The notes beneath the pieces were generated by a model. The model was not told where the DNA came from, did no database searches, and saw only the letters and a program-made list of their open reading frames with translations. A stretch of 64,000 nucleotides of DNA from assembly GCF_041146795.1 (NCBI RefSeq), contig NC_135170.1, forward strand, positions 7,473,033 to 7,537,032, read 5' to 3'. Of this stretch, positions 39,801-50,958 are shown in pieces; the first letter of the stretch is position 1, and the number at the start of each line of letters is the position of its first letter. The position numbers were made by a program, and so were the translations under genes. The stretch is from Maylandia zebra (taxonomy: Eukaryota > Chordata > Actinopteri > Cichliformes > Cichlidae).

Positions 39801-40478
39801 TCACGTTGTCTCTACTTCCCTTTTCTATCACATGACATCTTTATTACTGGGACTTTCCAATAGCAGGGAGCTCACACTGAACTGAATGCTGTGCAAAGAA
39901 CAACAGAAAGATCCCAAAATAAGTCACCTCACCTTGCTGAGCTCTAAGGAGATAGCAGCTGCCATCTTCCCTCCATATGACTCAGAGAAAATGTAGAAGG
40001 GGATGCTCTGAAAAGAACAGAACAGTACACTTTAGGTCCTTTAATACTAATGTGTTTTGGAGTCACTTTAGACAACGTTTGATGAGCCCATCTTTCTGAC
40101 AAACAGGCAAAAATAAAAATAAAAAATGCAATAATGGACATACCTGGAACTCAGGCTTTTCTGAGAAGAAGTGTTTGAGCAGCACCAGCATGTCTGAGGC
40201 TACAGTGGACACATTGGTAGCATAGGCATCTGGCCTGTCTGTGTAGCTAAAGCCAGTGCCCACAGGGTTATCTACAAATAACAAATTGGCTGCCTGGACC
40301 TAAAGGTGACACACACACACGTCAGCATGCTAATCTATTCATTCATACTTTCTTTGAAGCACTCTTCAGTTACAGTAAATCTTTACCCAGCTTGTTTTTC
40401 TGGGCTCTAGATCTCTGTTCAAGGGTCCAATTTCCTCAAAGTTGCCAAAGCCAGTTCCAGATCCTCCTGGGCCACCCT

Positions 40479-40553
<75 letters not shown>

Positions 40554-42036
40554 ATATTTGCCATTTAACTCAGCACAAGCCACATTCGTATTAAATGAGC
40601 CATTAACGTACACGTCTCTATTACTGTTTGTTTGTTTTCGGTGGCAGGGGGTGGGATCAGAAAAATAATGCAATACAAGGTCATAAAGTGGAAAGTTTAA
40701 AATTAGACCATAATTGTTCCTCTTTTGTAGTTAGGAATAAAAACAACACTGCCATTACTCACTCTTACCACCTCTCAGTCTGAGCCCCATTCCATTTTTA
40801 ACCAAAGGCCTGATCATTTGATCAGACAGGGACACAATCTCTGAACATCACAACTTCCTGCAGACATCACTGTACAGGAAGATGGAATGGTAGCATGATG
40901 CTGCACATGTTTGAGAATGCAACCATGCATGTGCTCGATTTGTCACAGACCTGATTGTTAAGCGATTAATGATGCTCAGCAAACAGCTTCAGGGGATTTC
41001 TTAGCTTCCTGTGGACTTTATTATTTATTCAATCAGTATTTGCTTACAACGGGCAAGACAGACAGTTGATATGGGATGAGAATCACTAAATAAGACATAA
41101 ATACTTGAAGCATTATTAGTCTTGTGGACTTTTGTTCCCCCTCAGAAACATACAGACAAGACTGACCCCCACTTTCCAGTCTTACTCCAACTAATAGTTG
41201 AACGCTTGAGTGTCTGGGGATGGATCACTCTCTGTGTCCAGTACAAAAAAAACTTTTGCATGCTTCAACTTGAATGAACTACAAAAATATATGATACCCT
41301 ACAGACAGTGCAGGTATTGTAGGTGCAGACTGTAGACAGCCTACTGCCTAAATGAAAAATAACTTTTTAAGCTGTCAGCATAAGGTCGTGGGGGAAGTTG
41401 CAGGCAAAGTTAGGAATTCAAAGTTTAAATTGCTATATAGGTTATTTATTTATTCGTGTAAAAAGAAAATCTCATTGACAATTTATTTGGTCTAAACGTA
41501 ATGGGACTGATACTAAGCGACTAAACACGCGTAAAATGTTCGTAAATGGGACGAATCGGGAGTTTGATTGAAATGCTGACAACGCTGGAAGCCCAGTTAA
41601 GGTGGAAAACAAAAATCATGAAGTCCTACCTGCAGCCACATGACCAGAGGCAGGTCCTTGTACTGGGCTTGTACACTGTCAGCATAATAGAGCCACCAAA
41701 ACATGTGGGCCCCGTCTCTCACCTCCACATAGTTCCAGGCTTCTTTGCTCCGCAGAGCAGAGGGGAGCCCTGCGCAGAATTCAATCACATCCACTTTGTT
41801 AACTTGGTGTTCGGTTACAGTGTGACAGTGTTACATCGTCATTCTACCAGAAACAATAAACCAGTCTGTGATGAGCGATCAAAACGTTACTTTCGTTTTG
41901 AAGTCAAAGTGGGAGGTAAAAAAAAACCCCGAGAAGAAGTCTGTAAGAGCCTCGTCCACAGTGCGGATATCTTACCTTTAGACAGCACAACGCTGAGTAA
42001 GAAACACAAAGTAAAGTCTACTCGGAAGGAACCCAT
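33833..42036 (-). CDS. scpep1: SCPEP1, retinoid-inducible serine carboxypeptidase, complete
   Basis: Secretory/lysosomal S10 carboxypeptidase that trims C-terminal residues. Exons from 5' to 3' on the minus strand: 42036-41976, 41769-41630, 40476-40387, 40299-40144, 40007-39933, 38044-37972, 37794-37757, 37336-37208, 36505-36421, 36253-36140, 36024-35887, 34168-34005, 33895-33833. They sum to 1326 nt, 441 residues plus stop, with phases closing throughout; human SCPEP1 has 452. Residues 1-20 (MGSFRVDFTLCFLLSVVLSK) are a signal peptide. Oxyanion-hole GGPGG at 68-72; catalytic Ser159 in SESYGGK, Asp360 in NGQLDLIVD, His420 in AGHM. MFWWLYYA and VDNPVGTGFSY are family blocks. Introns hold a DD41D mariner, a dead Tc1, a hairpin and a (CA)n repeat. 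Head-to-head with COIL. Confidence 0.96.
34217..35842 (+). mobile_element. Tc1/mariner transposon, DD41D type, long inverted ends
   Basis: 1626 bp between TA dinucleotides in the penultimate SCPEP1 intron. The ends (CAGGGTGGGCCATTTATAT on the left, mirrored with one change on the right) extend into inverted repeats of about 270-285 bp (34217-34504 and about 35577-35842), with the block AAACAATGGTGTGCTTGG present in both. One long transposase frame lies between. It is antisense to SCPEP1. Confidence 0.93.
34538..35572 (+). CDS. DD41D mariner transposase, start region probably frameshifted
   Basis: Frame open for about 345 codons. N-terminal helix-turn-helix (RPPISHATVSKLLAKFCETG) and a second DNA-binding part (SLESGISRTSLRRIL). 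Catalytic triad: Asp codons at 34982 (FSDEANF) and 35249 (QQDGAPPH), third Asp at 35375 (LTPLDFYLWG), with exactly 41 residues between the last two: DD41D. No ATG begins this frame; the nearest upstream ATG (34522, MSERLGVDRKC) is in another frame and hits a stop after 15 codons. A one-base shift near 34545-34565 is likely, which would disable this copy. Confidence 0.85.
   Translation, partial: EWIENVLISGERSNRVIAADFNARHPTRPPISHATVSKLLAKFCETGSVLDLPKCGRKKTVTNEETSVAVLASFSKSPQRSTRRMSLESGISRTSLRRILATHKWHPCKLQLLQHLNEDDPDRCTEFAEWAKQKLEQDPQFTLKILFSDEANFYVNGEVNKQNHRYWSDTNPHWMDPSKTVGTTKVMVWCGIWGTTIVGPFFINGNLKATGYLKLLHDDVFPSLCTEAGTFPEFFQQDGAPPHYGCQVRAFLDEQFSGKWISRRGPVEWPPRSPDLTPLDFYLWGHLKAIVYGVKIRDVQHLKLRILDACAGISPAVLLSVCEEWEKRVALTIQHNGQHIEHIL
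37426..37476. repeat. Perfect 23-bp hairpin, 5-nt loop, in a SCPEP1 intron
   Basis: Arms 37426-37448 and 37454-37476 are exact reverse complements (TAATCTCAACAGTGTCATCA...). Too short and too perfect for a typical microRNA precursor; most simply a fold-back replication error. Confidence 0.9.
37600..37790 (-). repeat. Remnant of the TATAGACTG-type dispersed repeat
   Basis: On the minus strand it reads CCATAGACTGCATATATGAA and then a region like that at 15640-15730. Its low-coordinate side contains AGCCAATGAG. It runs into the exon at 37757-37794, so that edge is approximate. Low confidence. Confidence 0.3.
38070..39545 (+). mobile_element. Inactive Tc1 transposon with about 200-bp inverted ends
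   Basis: The left end (from about 38070) and the reverse complement of the right end (to about 39545) align over some 200 bp (TCTACATTGTAGA, TTTTATATTT-AGATTCTTC, CCTTTGCTTTG blocks). The extreme left 30 bp is missing. The transposase is a fossil: KQPIITLRTEGQSVQNIA, VMVWGCFAGDTVGG, and NNNDTKHTSRL, in which the second catalytic Asp region QQDNDPKHTS has decayed. Frames are broken throughout. It lies in the SCPEP1 intron between 38044 and 39933. Confidence 0.85.
40482..40551. repeat. (AC)35 microsatellite abutting a SCPEP1 splice acceptor
   Basis: 70 bp of uninterrupted AC. On the coding strand it is (GT)35 followed by TTTTAG and exon 3 (high edge 40476), so the repeat occupies the polypyrimidine-tract position. 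Confidence 0.95.
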
Positions 42037-42089
42037 CGTTAAAGTGTCTAGCTGTAAAGGCTCCGCATAATTTCAACTGCAACGAGAAA

Positions 42090-42097
42090 TCACATGA
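42090..42097 (-). promoter_or_regulatory. M-box (TCATGTGA) upstream of SCPEP1
   Basis: TCACATGA on the plus strand is TCATGTGA in the SCPEP1 direction, 54 bp before the start codon. This is the MITF/TFE-family M-box core. A perfect palindrome GTCAGCTGAC (42109-42118), one step from the GTCACGTGAC CLEAR consensus of lysosomal genes, lies 12 bp further out. Binding is inferred. Confidence 0.45.
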
Positions 42098-43145
42098 CCA
42101 AACCCGTGGTCAGCTGACCGACACGTTTTTTTAAATATTGCGTCACAAAGTAAAGTTGGAATAACCTCAGAGCACTGAAGGGAGTAAAGTGACCTACGGA
42201 CTCTGAAAAACCTCAATGAACATCAAAAGAAAAGAAGAAAAGACGATGAGTTTGATCTAACATTCATTTCAAATCCCAGACACACTTAATTTATCCCCAA
42301 GGGGCAATTAACAATTAAAACAGGCACAGAGAGCACTGCACCTCGTAAGACAGACATAAAGCATCAATATAAATGCGCACAGTTCAGACAAAGTGAGCAG
42401 TTCAGTTATAAAAGAAACGGCAAGGAGGCAGGAAAGGCTCAGAGTTTAGGTGCAGAACTGCTGTATTGGGATAAAAGTGACTCTCCTACTGTGTCCTACA
42501 GAGACATACACGCTGATAATAGCTAGAACCATTTTAGATTTGACTTGTTTCCCCTCATTTTCAATCCAGTTTTTGTGTACTATGACATACTGCAGCCTTA
42601 GGAATGGCTTGTTTACAGCGACCTTTTCATTCAGACCATTTCCGACACGACTTTGGCCAAGAGTAGATGGATCAAGGTCTTAATATATCTCTTTTTTTAT
42701 TTTTCCAGGTCTTGCTGGATTTTTCCTATTTCTAGCAGACATGGATTCCAGAAACTGGTCATCTGATGTAAGACAGTGCATCTAGGCTTGCCACTTTTTC
42801 TTTGGTCCTAATGTTTTTCTTTTTCGTTTTTTAAGGAAAATCTGATAACCATGCTGATATAAGTTGTCTATTATGTGTAGACAGACCAGTGGTTCAACTG
42901 TGCATTTTTAATGCTTGAATGAGTCATAAAGTCAGTTTTAAGGACTTTAACAAAAAATCCCAAGAAGAATAAGCTTTTATTCAAGTCATTTTTCAGTTCA
43001 GTTTGAGCTTAGTTTAAAGTTACGACAAGAGCCTCTGGTGAATATTTGGCTGCGATGGAGCTCTGTAATAATTCAGTACTTCCTCCACGCCGGCAGAGGT
43101 CAATATTGTAAACGAGGGTATTGACAGCGCCAAACACGTGCGCCT

Positions 43146-43327
43146 CACTTCCGTTGAAAAGTGATAATTTAAAATAAAAGTCTGAGACTACAAACGAATA
43201 CGTGATAAGTTGATATGATGTGGGTATAGCTGTCATTACAGAGTTATTATTACTATAATAATCTTTTCTTTGAATAGGGAAATGAAATACATTTGAGTTT
43301 GCACTCTTATTTTGAAGAGCGGAAGTG
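43146..43327. promoter_or_regulatory. COIL promoter with two ETS motifs
   Basis: CACTTCCG at 43146-43153 and its inverse CGGAAGTG at 43320-43327, the latter 60 bp before the COIL ATG. A CACGTG E-box precedes them at 43135-43140. ETS sites close to the start are common in housekeeping promoters. No TATA box is evident. Confidence 0.45.
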
Positions 43328-43386
43328 TCGTCTTTGAGCTCGCAGAGGGAGTACAGCAGCCGGTGTGTTTTGGTGCTGTAGCCGTC

Positions 43387-46300
43387 ATGGCTGCCCACAG
43401 TAACAACTTTATCCGACTGCGCCTGTACTTTGACTACCCGCCGCCGGCTGTCGTCGGTTGCCGCATGTGCTGGCTGCTCGTAGACCTAAACGTGTGTCGC
43501 GTGGTGGCCGACCTGGAGAGCGTCATCAGGGAGAAGTTTGAATTCAGCGGCGGGAGCATCCTCAGCCTGTTCATAGAAGACTGCTACCTGCCGCACACGG
43601 AGAGCATCTACGTGGTGCGGGACAACGACAGCGTCAGGTGCGCGTGCTTTGTTAGTTGTAACTTTCAAAGCGCTGACAGATCCTGGCATATTTAATACGA
43701 GTTATTTAGTTACAACATGTCTCTAAACACTCAGCTAGTACCATGTGGACGCTGCTTGCTTGCCTAGCTCTGGGTGGTATGAACAAAAACCTGGATCGTG
43801 GCACGGTATATCATGATTTTTTAGACACTTTGTCGTCATAAAGGGGAAAAACGTTAATAAAATACAACTAAAAACATCCTTTCAGTGTTATCTATTCTTA
43901 GGCTCTGTTTGCAAAAATGAAATACGCGTATTTGGCACAGGGCTATTGAGTGAAGTGTGGATTTGAAACAAACTTCATGTAGACTTAATTTTCCAAAATT
44001 TGTGGCACCATTTATTCTCCTGTCACCCCAGAGTCTTGAGTCTGTACTAATCTAATTTGAAGTATGCACCAATGTAACATACTTCAAATGACCAACACAC
44101 CTCAAGTTTGTTAAGTTTAAGTCTTAACATAAGCGACACAATATTTAAATTCACACGTATTCATTTTGTTAGTTCAAAAGCTACAACAAACCAAATGCTG
44201 TATGCTTTACAACAGTCAGTTTTTCAGTATTCTGCACTGCCATCTGGGGTTCAGATCTGTGTGGGTTTCCTCTCACAACACAGAGATCTGCATGTTGGAC
44301 AGACTGCTGATTCTAAATCATGTGTAGGTTTAAATGTGCTTTTGTGGTTGCCTGCTGTTTCTCAGTGTTAGCCCTGTGTCATCAAGAGTGTGTCTTAAGG
44401 TTCCAACTTCCCTGTAAGGGTTGGATAACTAGTAACTAAGTAAACAGGTTTGACGTTCATTTCGGTCATCTGTCCGTCCGTGAGAAGCAGGGTACACCCT
44501 GGATAGTTTGCCACTGACCTTTTTATTTGTGTCAAGGAAATTTGACATAATAAATCCATTGTATAATGTATAATGTTCAACTATTCCTTTAAGATGTGTT
44601 CTGTTTTTGTGTCAGGGTGAAGGTGGGCTGGATGAATGAGTTGAATGGATACAGCAGTCATCCAGATGCAGCAAGTGAAAGCGGCAGAAAGAGACGGCGA
44701 GCCACAGAAGACACTGTGCCAGAAGAAAATGGAGTGAGTGTCGAATGGAAGAAGAAAAAGAGGAAGAAAAATAACGAGGACAGAATGACAGACGGTGCCA
44801 ACCTAGTGGCAAGTGATGACCAGAATGAGAATGTACAGGGAAACCCCACAGAGAAGAAAGAGAAGAAGAAAAAGAAGCCAAAGAAAAAAGGTGCTCCTGC
44901 TTCTCCCAAACCAGCTGATCTCCCGAAGATTCCAGCTGCTGTCAGCCGGCTGAGTAAAAGCACCAAGAAGCTCCAAGCATCAAAACCACAAAAAGCCTCC
45001 TCTTCAGATTCCAGTAGTAGCAGCAGTGATGAAGATGTCGTACCCAAAAAAACAACAAAAACACCCACCTCCACTCCTGCTCCCTCCAAGGTCCCATCAA
45101 ACACAAAACCTGCCCCCAAAAAACCTCCACTGTCATCGTCATCCTCTTCAGAAACAGAGTCTTCTCCTGATGAGGCTGCCAGTGTGAAAATCCAGCCCAG
45201 AAACAAACCTTTAAAAACCACGGCTACCAGCTCAGAATCAAGTCAGGCTCCTTCAGCCCCGCAGCCTACAAACGATAATCCAGAACAGACCACCAGCATA
45301 GCCGAGCCACCTCATACAGCAGCAAAGGGTTCCAACTCGGACAGTGAAGACGAGATCCAGCTGGTGATACGAAGGCCGCTGCAGCAGCCCAGAGGTGGCA
45401 TAGGTATTCAGTCTCCTTGGCAAGGCCGCGGCAGAGGGAAAGCCAGATGTGGCGGTGGTCAGGGAGCAAGTGTTACGGGTGGGGGTAGAGGAGGAGCAAG
45501 CAGAGGGAACAGTAGCAGCTTTGGGTCCAGCTATAATGGAGCCACAGAGCCGTCTTACCAGAATGATTCACTGACCAACACGTCAGTGATCCTGCAGGTT
45601 TGTCTGCATCTGAAGCCTAAAATTTAAGTGTAATATCTGCTCTCAAGTAAAATGAATTAAAAGGCATTCTTGACTTTCTGTCTCCATTTATAGAAGGAAG
45701 CTGTGAGTGTACCCAAGCAGGACTACAACTCCATGCCCCTGTTAGCTGCTCCTCCACAGGTGGGGCAGAGGATTGCCTTTAAGGTGGGTGTTGTAAGCTG
45801 CAGTCATCTCCAGGTTAAAAATGAAAGCTATCAGCCCTCGTACTGTTGTTCTGAAGGAGTTTTAGGGCTACACTAAGAAAAAAAATACTATTGATGATTT
45901 TGAGAATAATGTCATACTTTTATTTTGAAAAAAAAAGTCTAAATCTGCTGTACCCTCTGCCTTCTGTAGATGAGGTAGTGAAACAGGCTGATCAGCCCTC
46001 TTACAATACAGCATACTCCCTCTTTAATGCACAAGGATGTAGACATCGATGACCTTGCATCTGTCCACTGCAAGCCATTTCAATTTGTACAAATCAGGTC
46101 AACTCTTCCAAGTTTGCTTTTCTGTGCCTTGTTTGTTCAACATCCTTATCAGCTGTAGTACACTGTTGTAGCTAATATACTGTAGAACACTCAAAATTAG
46201 CTTAACTATGGGGCGGGGGGACAGTTATCAAAGATTTTCTGTTCAGGTGTAAACTTATGTGAAAAATCAAAATGCTTCACAGACATAAGCCATGAGTTTT

Positions 46301-49300
46301 ACTTACAGTGCAGTATTTTATGTAATGTTTAAATCCAGTGTTCTCTAAGCAAATACACTGTTAGTGAGCCTCTGGGATTTTTTTCTCCTCTGCAACTCTT
46401 TATAGAGAAGTCGAAAAAGTGACTGAATAGCAGCAGTTTGCCCTGCCTAGCTAGAGGCTAGCTCGTTAGCTACAGTGGTTCAGAAGCTAACCACTATGGG
46501 TAGCAGTCGCTAAGAATTAGGAACCATGTTTTACAAAGATTTTTGTGAACCCATTATTAGCAGCTTTTTATGTTGTTTAAAACTGCATCCACAGTGGAAG
46601 CAGTTAGTTTGTTGCCCATGTCTTTGAAGCTGATGGCAGGTCACCTTTGAGTATTTCAGTTGCCTAGGTAACCCACTAATATATTTAAGTAGCTCATAAG
46701 TCAATCACCAATTTTCAGCTTTTCTCATAGGTAGTCCTTGGATTGTTTATCCTGTCCACTTTGGATCACCAGTCAGGGCTCCAGAGTGCGACCAAATTTT
46801 TCAGTGGTGCGACTAAAAAAATAATTGGTCGCACCACTGCGACCAACTGTTCGGGTAACAAAAAAAAAAAAAAAAAAATCTCTGCAACTCTCCGTGTGGT
46901 CAACAACAGACACACATTATGCCCCTATTGTGGACTAAACCAATCAGAGATAGTCAGGGGCGGGACCTCTCAAATTGGCCATGGTCCAGTTGAAAGTGCA
47001 GGTGGAAGTGGGAGGTGAGTAGCTTGAATAAAGTGATATTGATTCATTAAATCCTGAATCGACTTTTAAATATAAATGTGTTTTACCAGAAACGCCAGAT
47101 TCTCAGATTAAAGCTCACAAAACTATTTCTACAACCACCAAACAGCAAATGAGAGCAGGTACACGGATTCCACACAAAGACGTAAACACAGACCTGACCC
47201 GACGCATCAGAATCAGCTTTCTCTTTCTCGGCTTTCTCACCCGACGGCCCGTAGACGGATATGTTGTCGGAGCTCAACAATCCTGATGCGTCCGGTCCGC
47301 TCTGTGTTTACGTCTTTTTGCGCTGATTCTGAGCTGCAGGTTTTGTCTCTCCAACCAAACTTCACCGAGCCAGCAGCAAAAGAAGCAGCAAACTACGCTT
47401 CACATTTGATCAATGTCGTCATGAATTCCCTCTGACTTTTGCTGTTTTGCTTCCACCATGATAAAAATCACACTTCATGCACAGCTCTCTCTCTCTCAGT
47501 TACTTTCACACAAAGGCATCTGCTGTGATGTTCACAATTCTGATGAAGTCTCACATGTATCAGTACTGATAAATGATCAGAATTAGAATATTTCTGACTG
47601 TCTGAGGCTAAATTGAATAGAATCAGGACTTTGAGAACCGGAATCGAATGGATTATAGAAATCAGTGATGATACCCAGCCCTAATGAGCAGCCTAGGCCT
47701 GACAGAAGTGGATGTAGCTGTGGGTAATAAGAAAAGATGAAAAGAAAGCACTTTAAGCACAAGATTGTTAGTTAATAGTTTAGAAATGAATGTTGTCAGT
47801 ATGGACTGCAATTTCCCCCCCAAAAAAGTGCACATGTAAAACTGCGGTGTTAAGCGATGCGGTTGAAAAATTTGAGTGCGCCTAACTTTTTAAAGGTGCG
47901 CACCGGTGCACCCATGGCAAAAAGTTAGTCTAGAGCCCTGCCAGTGGTTATTTTGCCCATAATTGCCTGCAGTTGCTTGTAGCACACACACCTCCCACCT
48001 CAGGTCTCAGCACGTCTTTTATCGGGGAGCCATGGCTAGATGATGGAGCTCAGGTGTGTGTCAAACTCCCCTGACAGGCACCCTGAACCCGCTGCTCCAC
48101 CCCTCCCCTGCGGCTGAGCCACAAACCACACCCTGCCGCACTCACATTTTTTCAGCTTATTGAAACCAAAGATTTCGGCCATTTCTGCTTCAATTCTATT
48201 TTTAAAGATAATAAAATACATCATTTTAGTATGTAATGCTTAAAGGTCAAAGGTCAGACATCAGTGTGTTGTTATAAAAGCAGGGTAATATTATAATTAT
48301 GAGGGCATATTGTAATAAAATAAAATAAATACATGGCTGGCTGCTTCATGTCAAATTTCCTTGGGGAAGATACTAAGTTGCTCTCTGATGCATTGTAATA
48401 AAAACATAAAGCATCACAGATGTATTACAGCCCTCGCTCTTCGAGGGGAGTTGCGCTGTCAGAGTGCTTTTGTTTCCTCTGTGTTATTGTAGCGCCTCTG
48501 CCTTACAGAGTAAAGCCCCCTTAAAGCGACTGCTGTTGTGATTTGAAGCTATATAAATAATAATGTGTGAATAAAAAAGTGAATTGCATTCATTTCCTAA
48601 TTCTATGTGTTTAAATGCAGCTGCTGGAGCTAACTGAAAACTACACACCAGAGGTATCTGAATACAAGGTGAGGGCAGTCAGTTGTGATGACCTAATCAC
48701 AACCTTGGAATGATGTTACTAATAAAAGCTTATTTAATAATATCTAATATGGTATAAACTGTCATTCGTACTCTATGACCAACTATGGTTCTGTTTATAT
48801 TAGGAGGGAAAGATTGTGAGCTTTGACCCAATCAACAGACAGATTGAACTTGAACTCCTTAATGTCTCTCAAGGTAGGAGATCAGTTCACCGCTGGCATA
48901 CAATATCATAACTGTGTATAATCATGCCTTTTTAAAAATAATGTATCATGTAAGTAATTATATCAAAATTTAAAAGACGACTCCTGATGTCTTTGAATTG
49001 TCAGCACCTAATTAAACTGGTCATGTCACTGGTAGTGATATATAATACGTTACAGTGAAAACCTTTTCATTTTCAGAGAACTGAACACTTTCTCAGAAGA
49101 AGTTAAGAGATTTAAGAATTAACCTTCCTAATTTATTTCTGTTTCTAATGATTCCTAACTTGTTGCTTCTTCCAAAGCTTCCGGAGAACCTGGAAAATTT
49201 GATCTAGTCTATCAAAATCCAGATGGCTCCGAGAGGGTGGAGTATGCTGTGTCCAGAGGGTCTTGGGTAAGACTTTATGTGCTGTTAATAACCCTCTGAA

Positions 49301-50654
49301 GCCACAGGTAGTGTAAAAGTAAAGCCAGTGTGGGTGTGCTTTAAATCTGCTGTTTTTTAATGGAGCTGGTCACAAAGTGCACAGCAGATTTATCAGAGCT
49401 ACTTGAGTCAATCTGCTGCTGCTGAATGTGACACTGATAAGAGCAAAATAAAACCATGAGATAAGAGGCTAAATATATATGTATGGATGCTGATTAGGGT
49501 GATAATTCTGTGGGTGTGACCCTTTATCAACCTTTTTACATTACATACATTAGTCAGGGGTGTCAAACTCAAATACACAGTGGGCCAAAATTCAAAACTG
49601 GAACAAAGTCGCGGGCTAACGTTAATATTTATTGAAATATATTTATTCCTCCAGATATAAGAATGAATCTTTTCTTATGGACTCAAACACGCTTTGCTGA
49701 AAAACTGAATATGGAACAAGCAAAGCTTAATACTAAACAATATATATATTAGCTGTATAATACCAGTAGGCCAGCTCTGATAGTAATTTGGTATGACTTC
49801 ACGGGCCAAATGTAATTAGGCTGCGGGCCAAATTTGTCCCGCGGGCCAGAGTTTGACACCGATGCATTAGGTCATGTTACTTTATTATTTATTATTTAAT
49901 GAATAAATTATTATTCCCCCCCCCCCCCATAAGGTGTGATTGTTTTAGACATTTCTCTTCTTTCATGAGTTAACAGGACCACATATCACTCGTCTTAGCT
50001 GCCAGTCAGTTTGAGATTGATTTTAAGGTTTTACTGTTTGTTTTTAAGCCTTTGAATGGGTAAGTGCTGTTTCGGTTTTTGTAAAGCCTTTACACTCCGA
50101 ATAGATCAAAATCAGAATACTTTATTAATCCCTGTGAAAATTATGTGGTTACAAGTTTTATTTTCGACCCTCTGGATTGAAACGTGGGTCGCTGGTTTCC
50201 TGGTCCTCCTCAAGTCCACAATCATTTCCTTGGTCTTTGTCACGTTGAGCTGCAGATGATTCTGCAGCTCCACAGCCCAGTACTCTGTCTCATTGCCCCC
50301 ACTGATGCATCCAGCTAGCATCCTACAACCATCATCTGAAGATGGCTGGTCTCTGTGCCGTGGCTGAAGTCTGTGGTGTAGAAGGGGAATAGGAAAGCGG
50401 AGAGCACAGTCCCTTGTGGTGCTCCAGTGTTGTCAGACTCGGACACAGTGCTTGCCCGCTGGTCTACATCATCGTAGACACGATTGAATTTATTGTCTTG
50501 CATTGTTCTGTTCTCTTAGCTGCACAGGTCTTATTTTTAATTGTGCTGTATAAATAAATCTGACTTGACTAGTCCTTAAATTAACATGTTCACTTTCTTC
50601 TCATAGGTGACAGAACGGTGGGAGTCTCTGCTGGAGCCAAGACTCATCATTTAA
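43387..50654 (+). CDS. coil: COIL, coilin, complete
   Basis: Scaffold protein of Cajal bodies. Exons 43387-43637, 44616-45597, 45694-45783, 48621-48668, 48804-48873, 49178-49266, 50607-50654 sum to 1578 nt: 525 residues and stop (human 576). Residues 1-85 are the N-terminal self-association domain (RLRLYFDYPPPAV, CWLLVDLNVCRVVADL, YVVRDNDSVR). Basic nuclear signals GRKRRR at 107-112 and KKKKRKK at 129-135 follow. A long Ser/Lys-rich low-complexity middle ends in an RG box (RGRGKARCGGGQG and GGGRGGASRGN), the kind that binds SMN. The C-terminal Tudor-like domain runs from DYNSMPLLAAPPQVGQRIAFK to WESLLEPRLII. Introns 3 and 6 carry transposons. Assignment firm. Confidence 0.96.
46774..47940. 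mobile_element. Non-autonomous DNA transposon in COIL intron 3
   Basis: Ends CAGGGCTCCAGAGTGCG and (mirrored) CAGGGCTCTAGACTAAC share an 11-12 bp core, and CCAGT occurs directly outside both ends (46769-46773 and 47941-47945). The ends look hAT-like, but the visible duplication is 5 bp rather than 8, so the superfamily is left open. Inside is an imperfect inverted repeat of about 30 bp (ACGTAAACACAGA near 47178 and TCTGTGTTTACGT near 47302) and an A18 run at about 46860. No transposase. Confidence 0.7.
48480..48565 (+). repeat. LINE/SINE 3' tail fragment in COIL intron 3
   Basis: Contains TTAAAGCGACTGCTGTTGTG followed by GAAGCTATATAAATAA, the usual 3' tail of a common teleost non-LTR family. 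No coding part. Confidence 0.5.
49554..49862. mobile_element. hAT-type MITE, copy 1 (COIL intron 6)
   Basis: About 309 bp, ends CAGGGGTGTCAAACTC / GAGTTTGACACC. Flanked by an 8-bp duplication with one mismatch (TACATTAG 49546-49553, TGCATTAG 49863-49870). Nearly identical to copy 2 at 61538. Confidence 0.88.
50120..50510 (-). mobile_element. Rex1-like LINE fragment in COIL intron 6
   Basis: On the minus strand: TGAPQGTVLSAFLF, ISGGNETEY and NHLQLNVTKTKEMIVDLRR, reverse-transcriptase peptides of the CR1/Rex1 group. The YADD box is lost between two frames. Its low-coordinate end runs into AATCAGAATACTTTATTAAT, a typical Rex1-type tail edge. Confidence 0.7.
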
Positions 50655-50958
50655 GTTTGAGAGAAATAGTGAATTCATACGCCCACATAGTTATTTTTTT
50701 AATGACCTGGACTTATCTTTTAAAAGCTAAAACATCCAATGGTTTTGATTCTGGTCCATTTAAACTTTCTTATCTGTGCTTCTCTGTTAGCACATTTTTA
50801 ACAGCTCTGTTTAAACTGGGTTTAGAGATGAAATGGTTTTTATGCTTAAATCAGCTGAAGGGATGAGTAATGATTTTGAGCACTGGGCCACACTGTAATG
50901 GTTTTATTTTTTGTACAGAGATGTGACTGTGATAAGTCTTGTATAAACTGTTTTTTCC

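Larger units (their letters stand above)
42037..43386. promoter_or_regulatory. Divergent intergenic region between SCPEP1 and COIL
   Basis: 1350 bp between two opposed start codons. The SCPEP1 side has the M-box pair. The middle (42280-42720) is AT-rich, with a weak LINE-tail-like patch (TTTATCCCCAAGGGGCAATT at about 42290). The COIL side has E-box and ETS motifs. No other gene seen. Confidence 0.6.

Noticed and set aside
41546..42070. 174-codon plus-strand frame
   Set aside because: Antisense shadow of SCPEP1 exons 1 and 2, whose splice sites, signal peptide and family motifs are clear on the other strand.
44658..45221. 187-codon acidic and aromatic minus-strand frame
   Set aside because: Antisense of the Lys/Ser-rich exon 2 of COIL.
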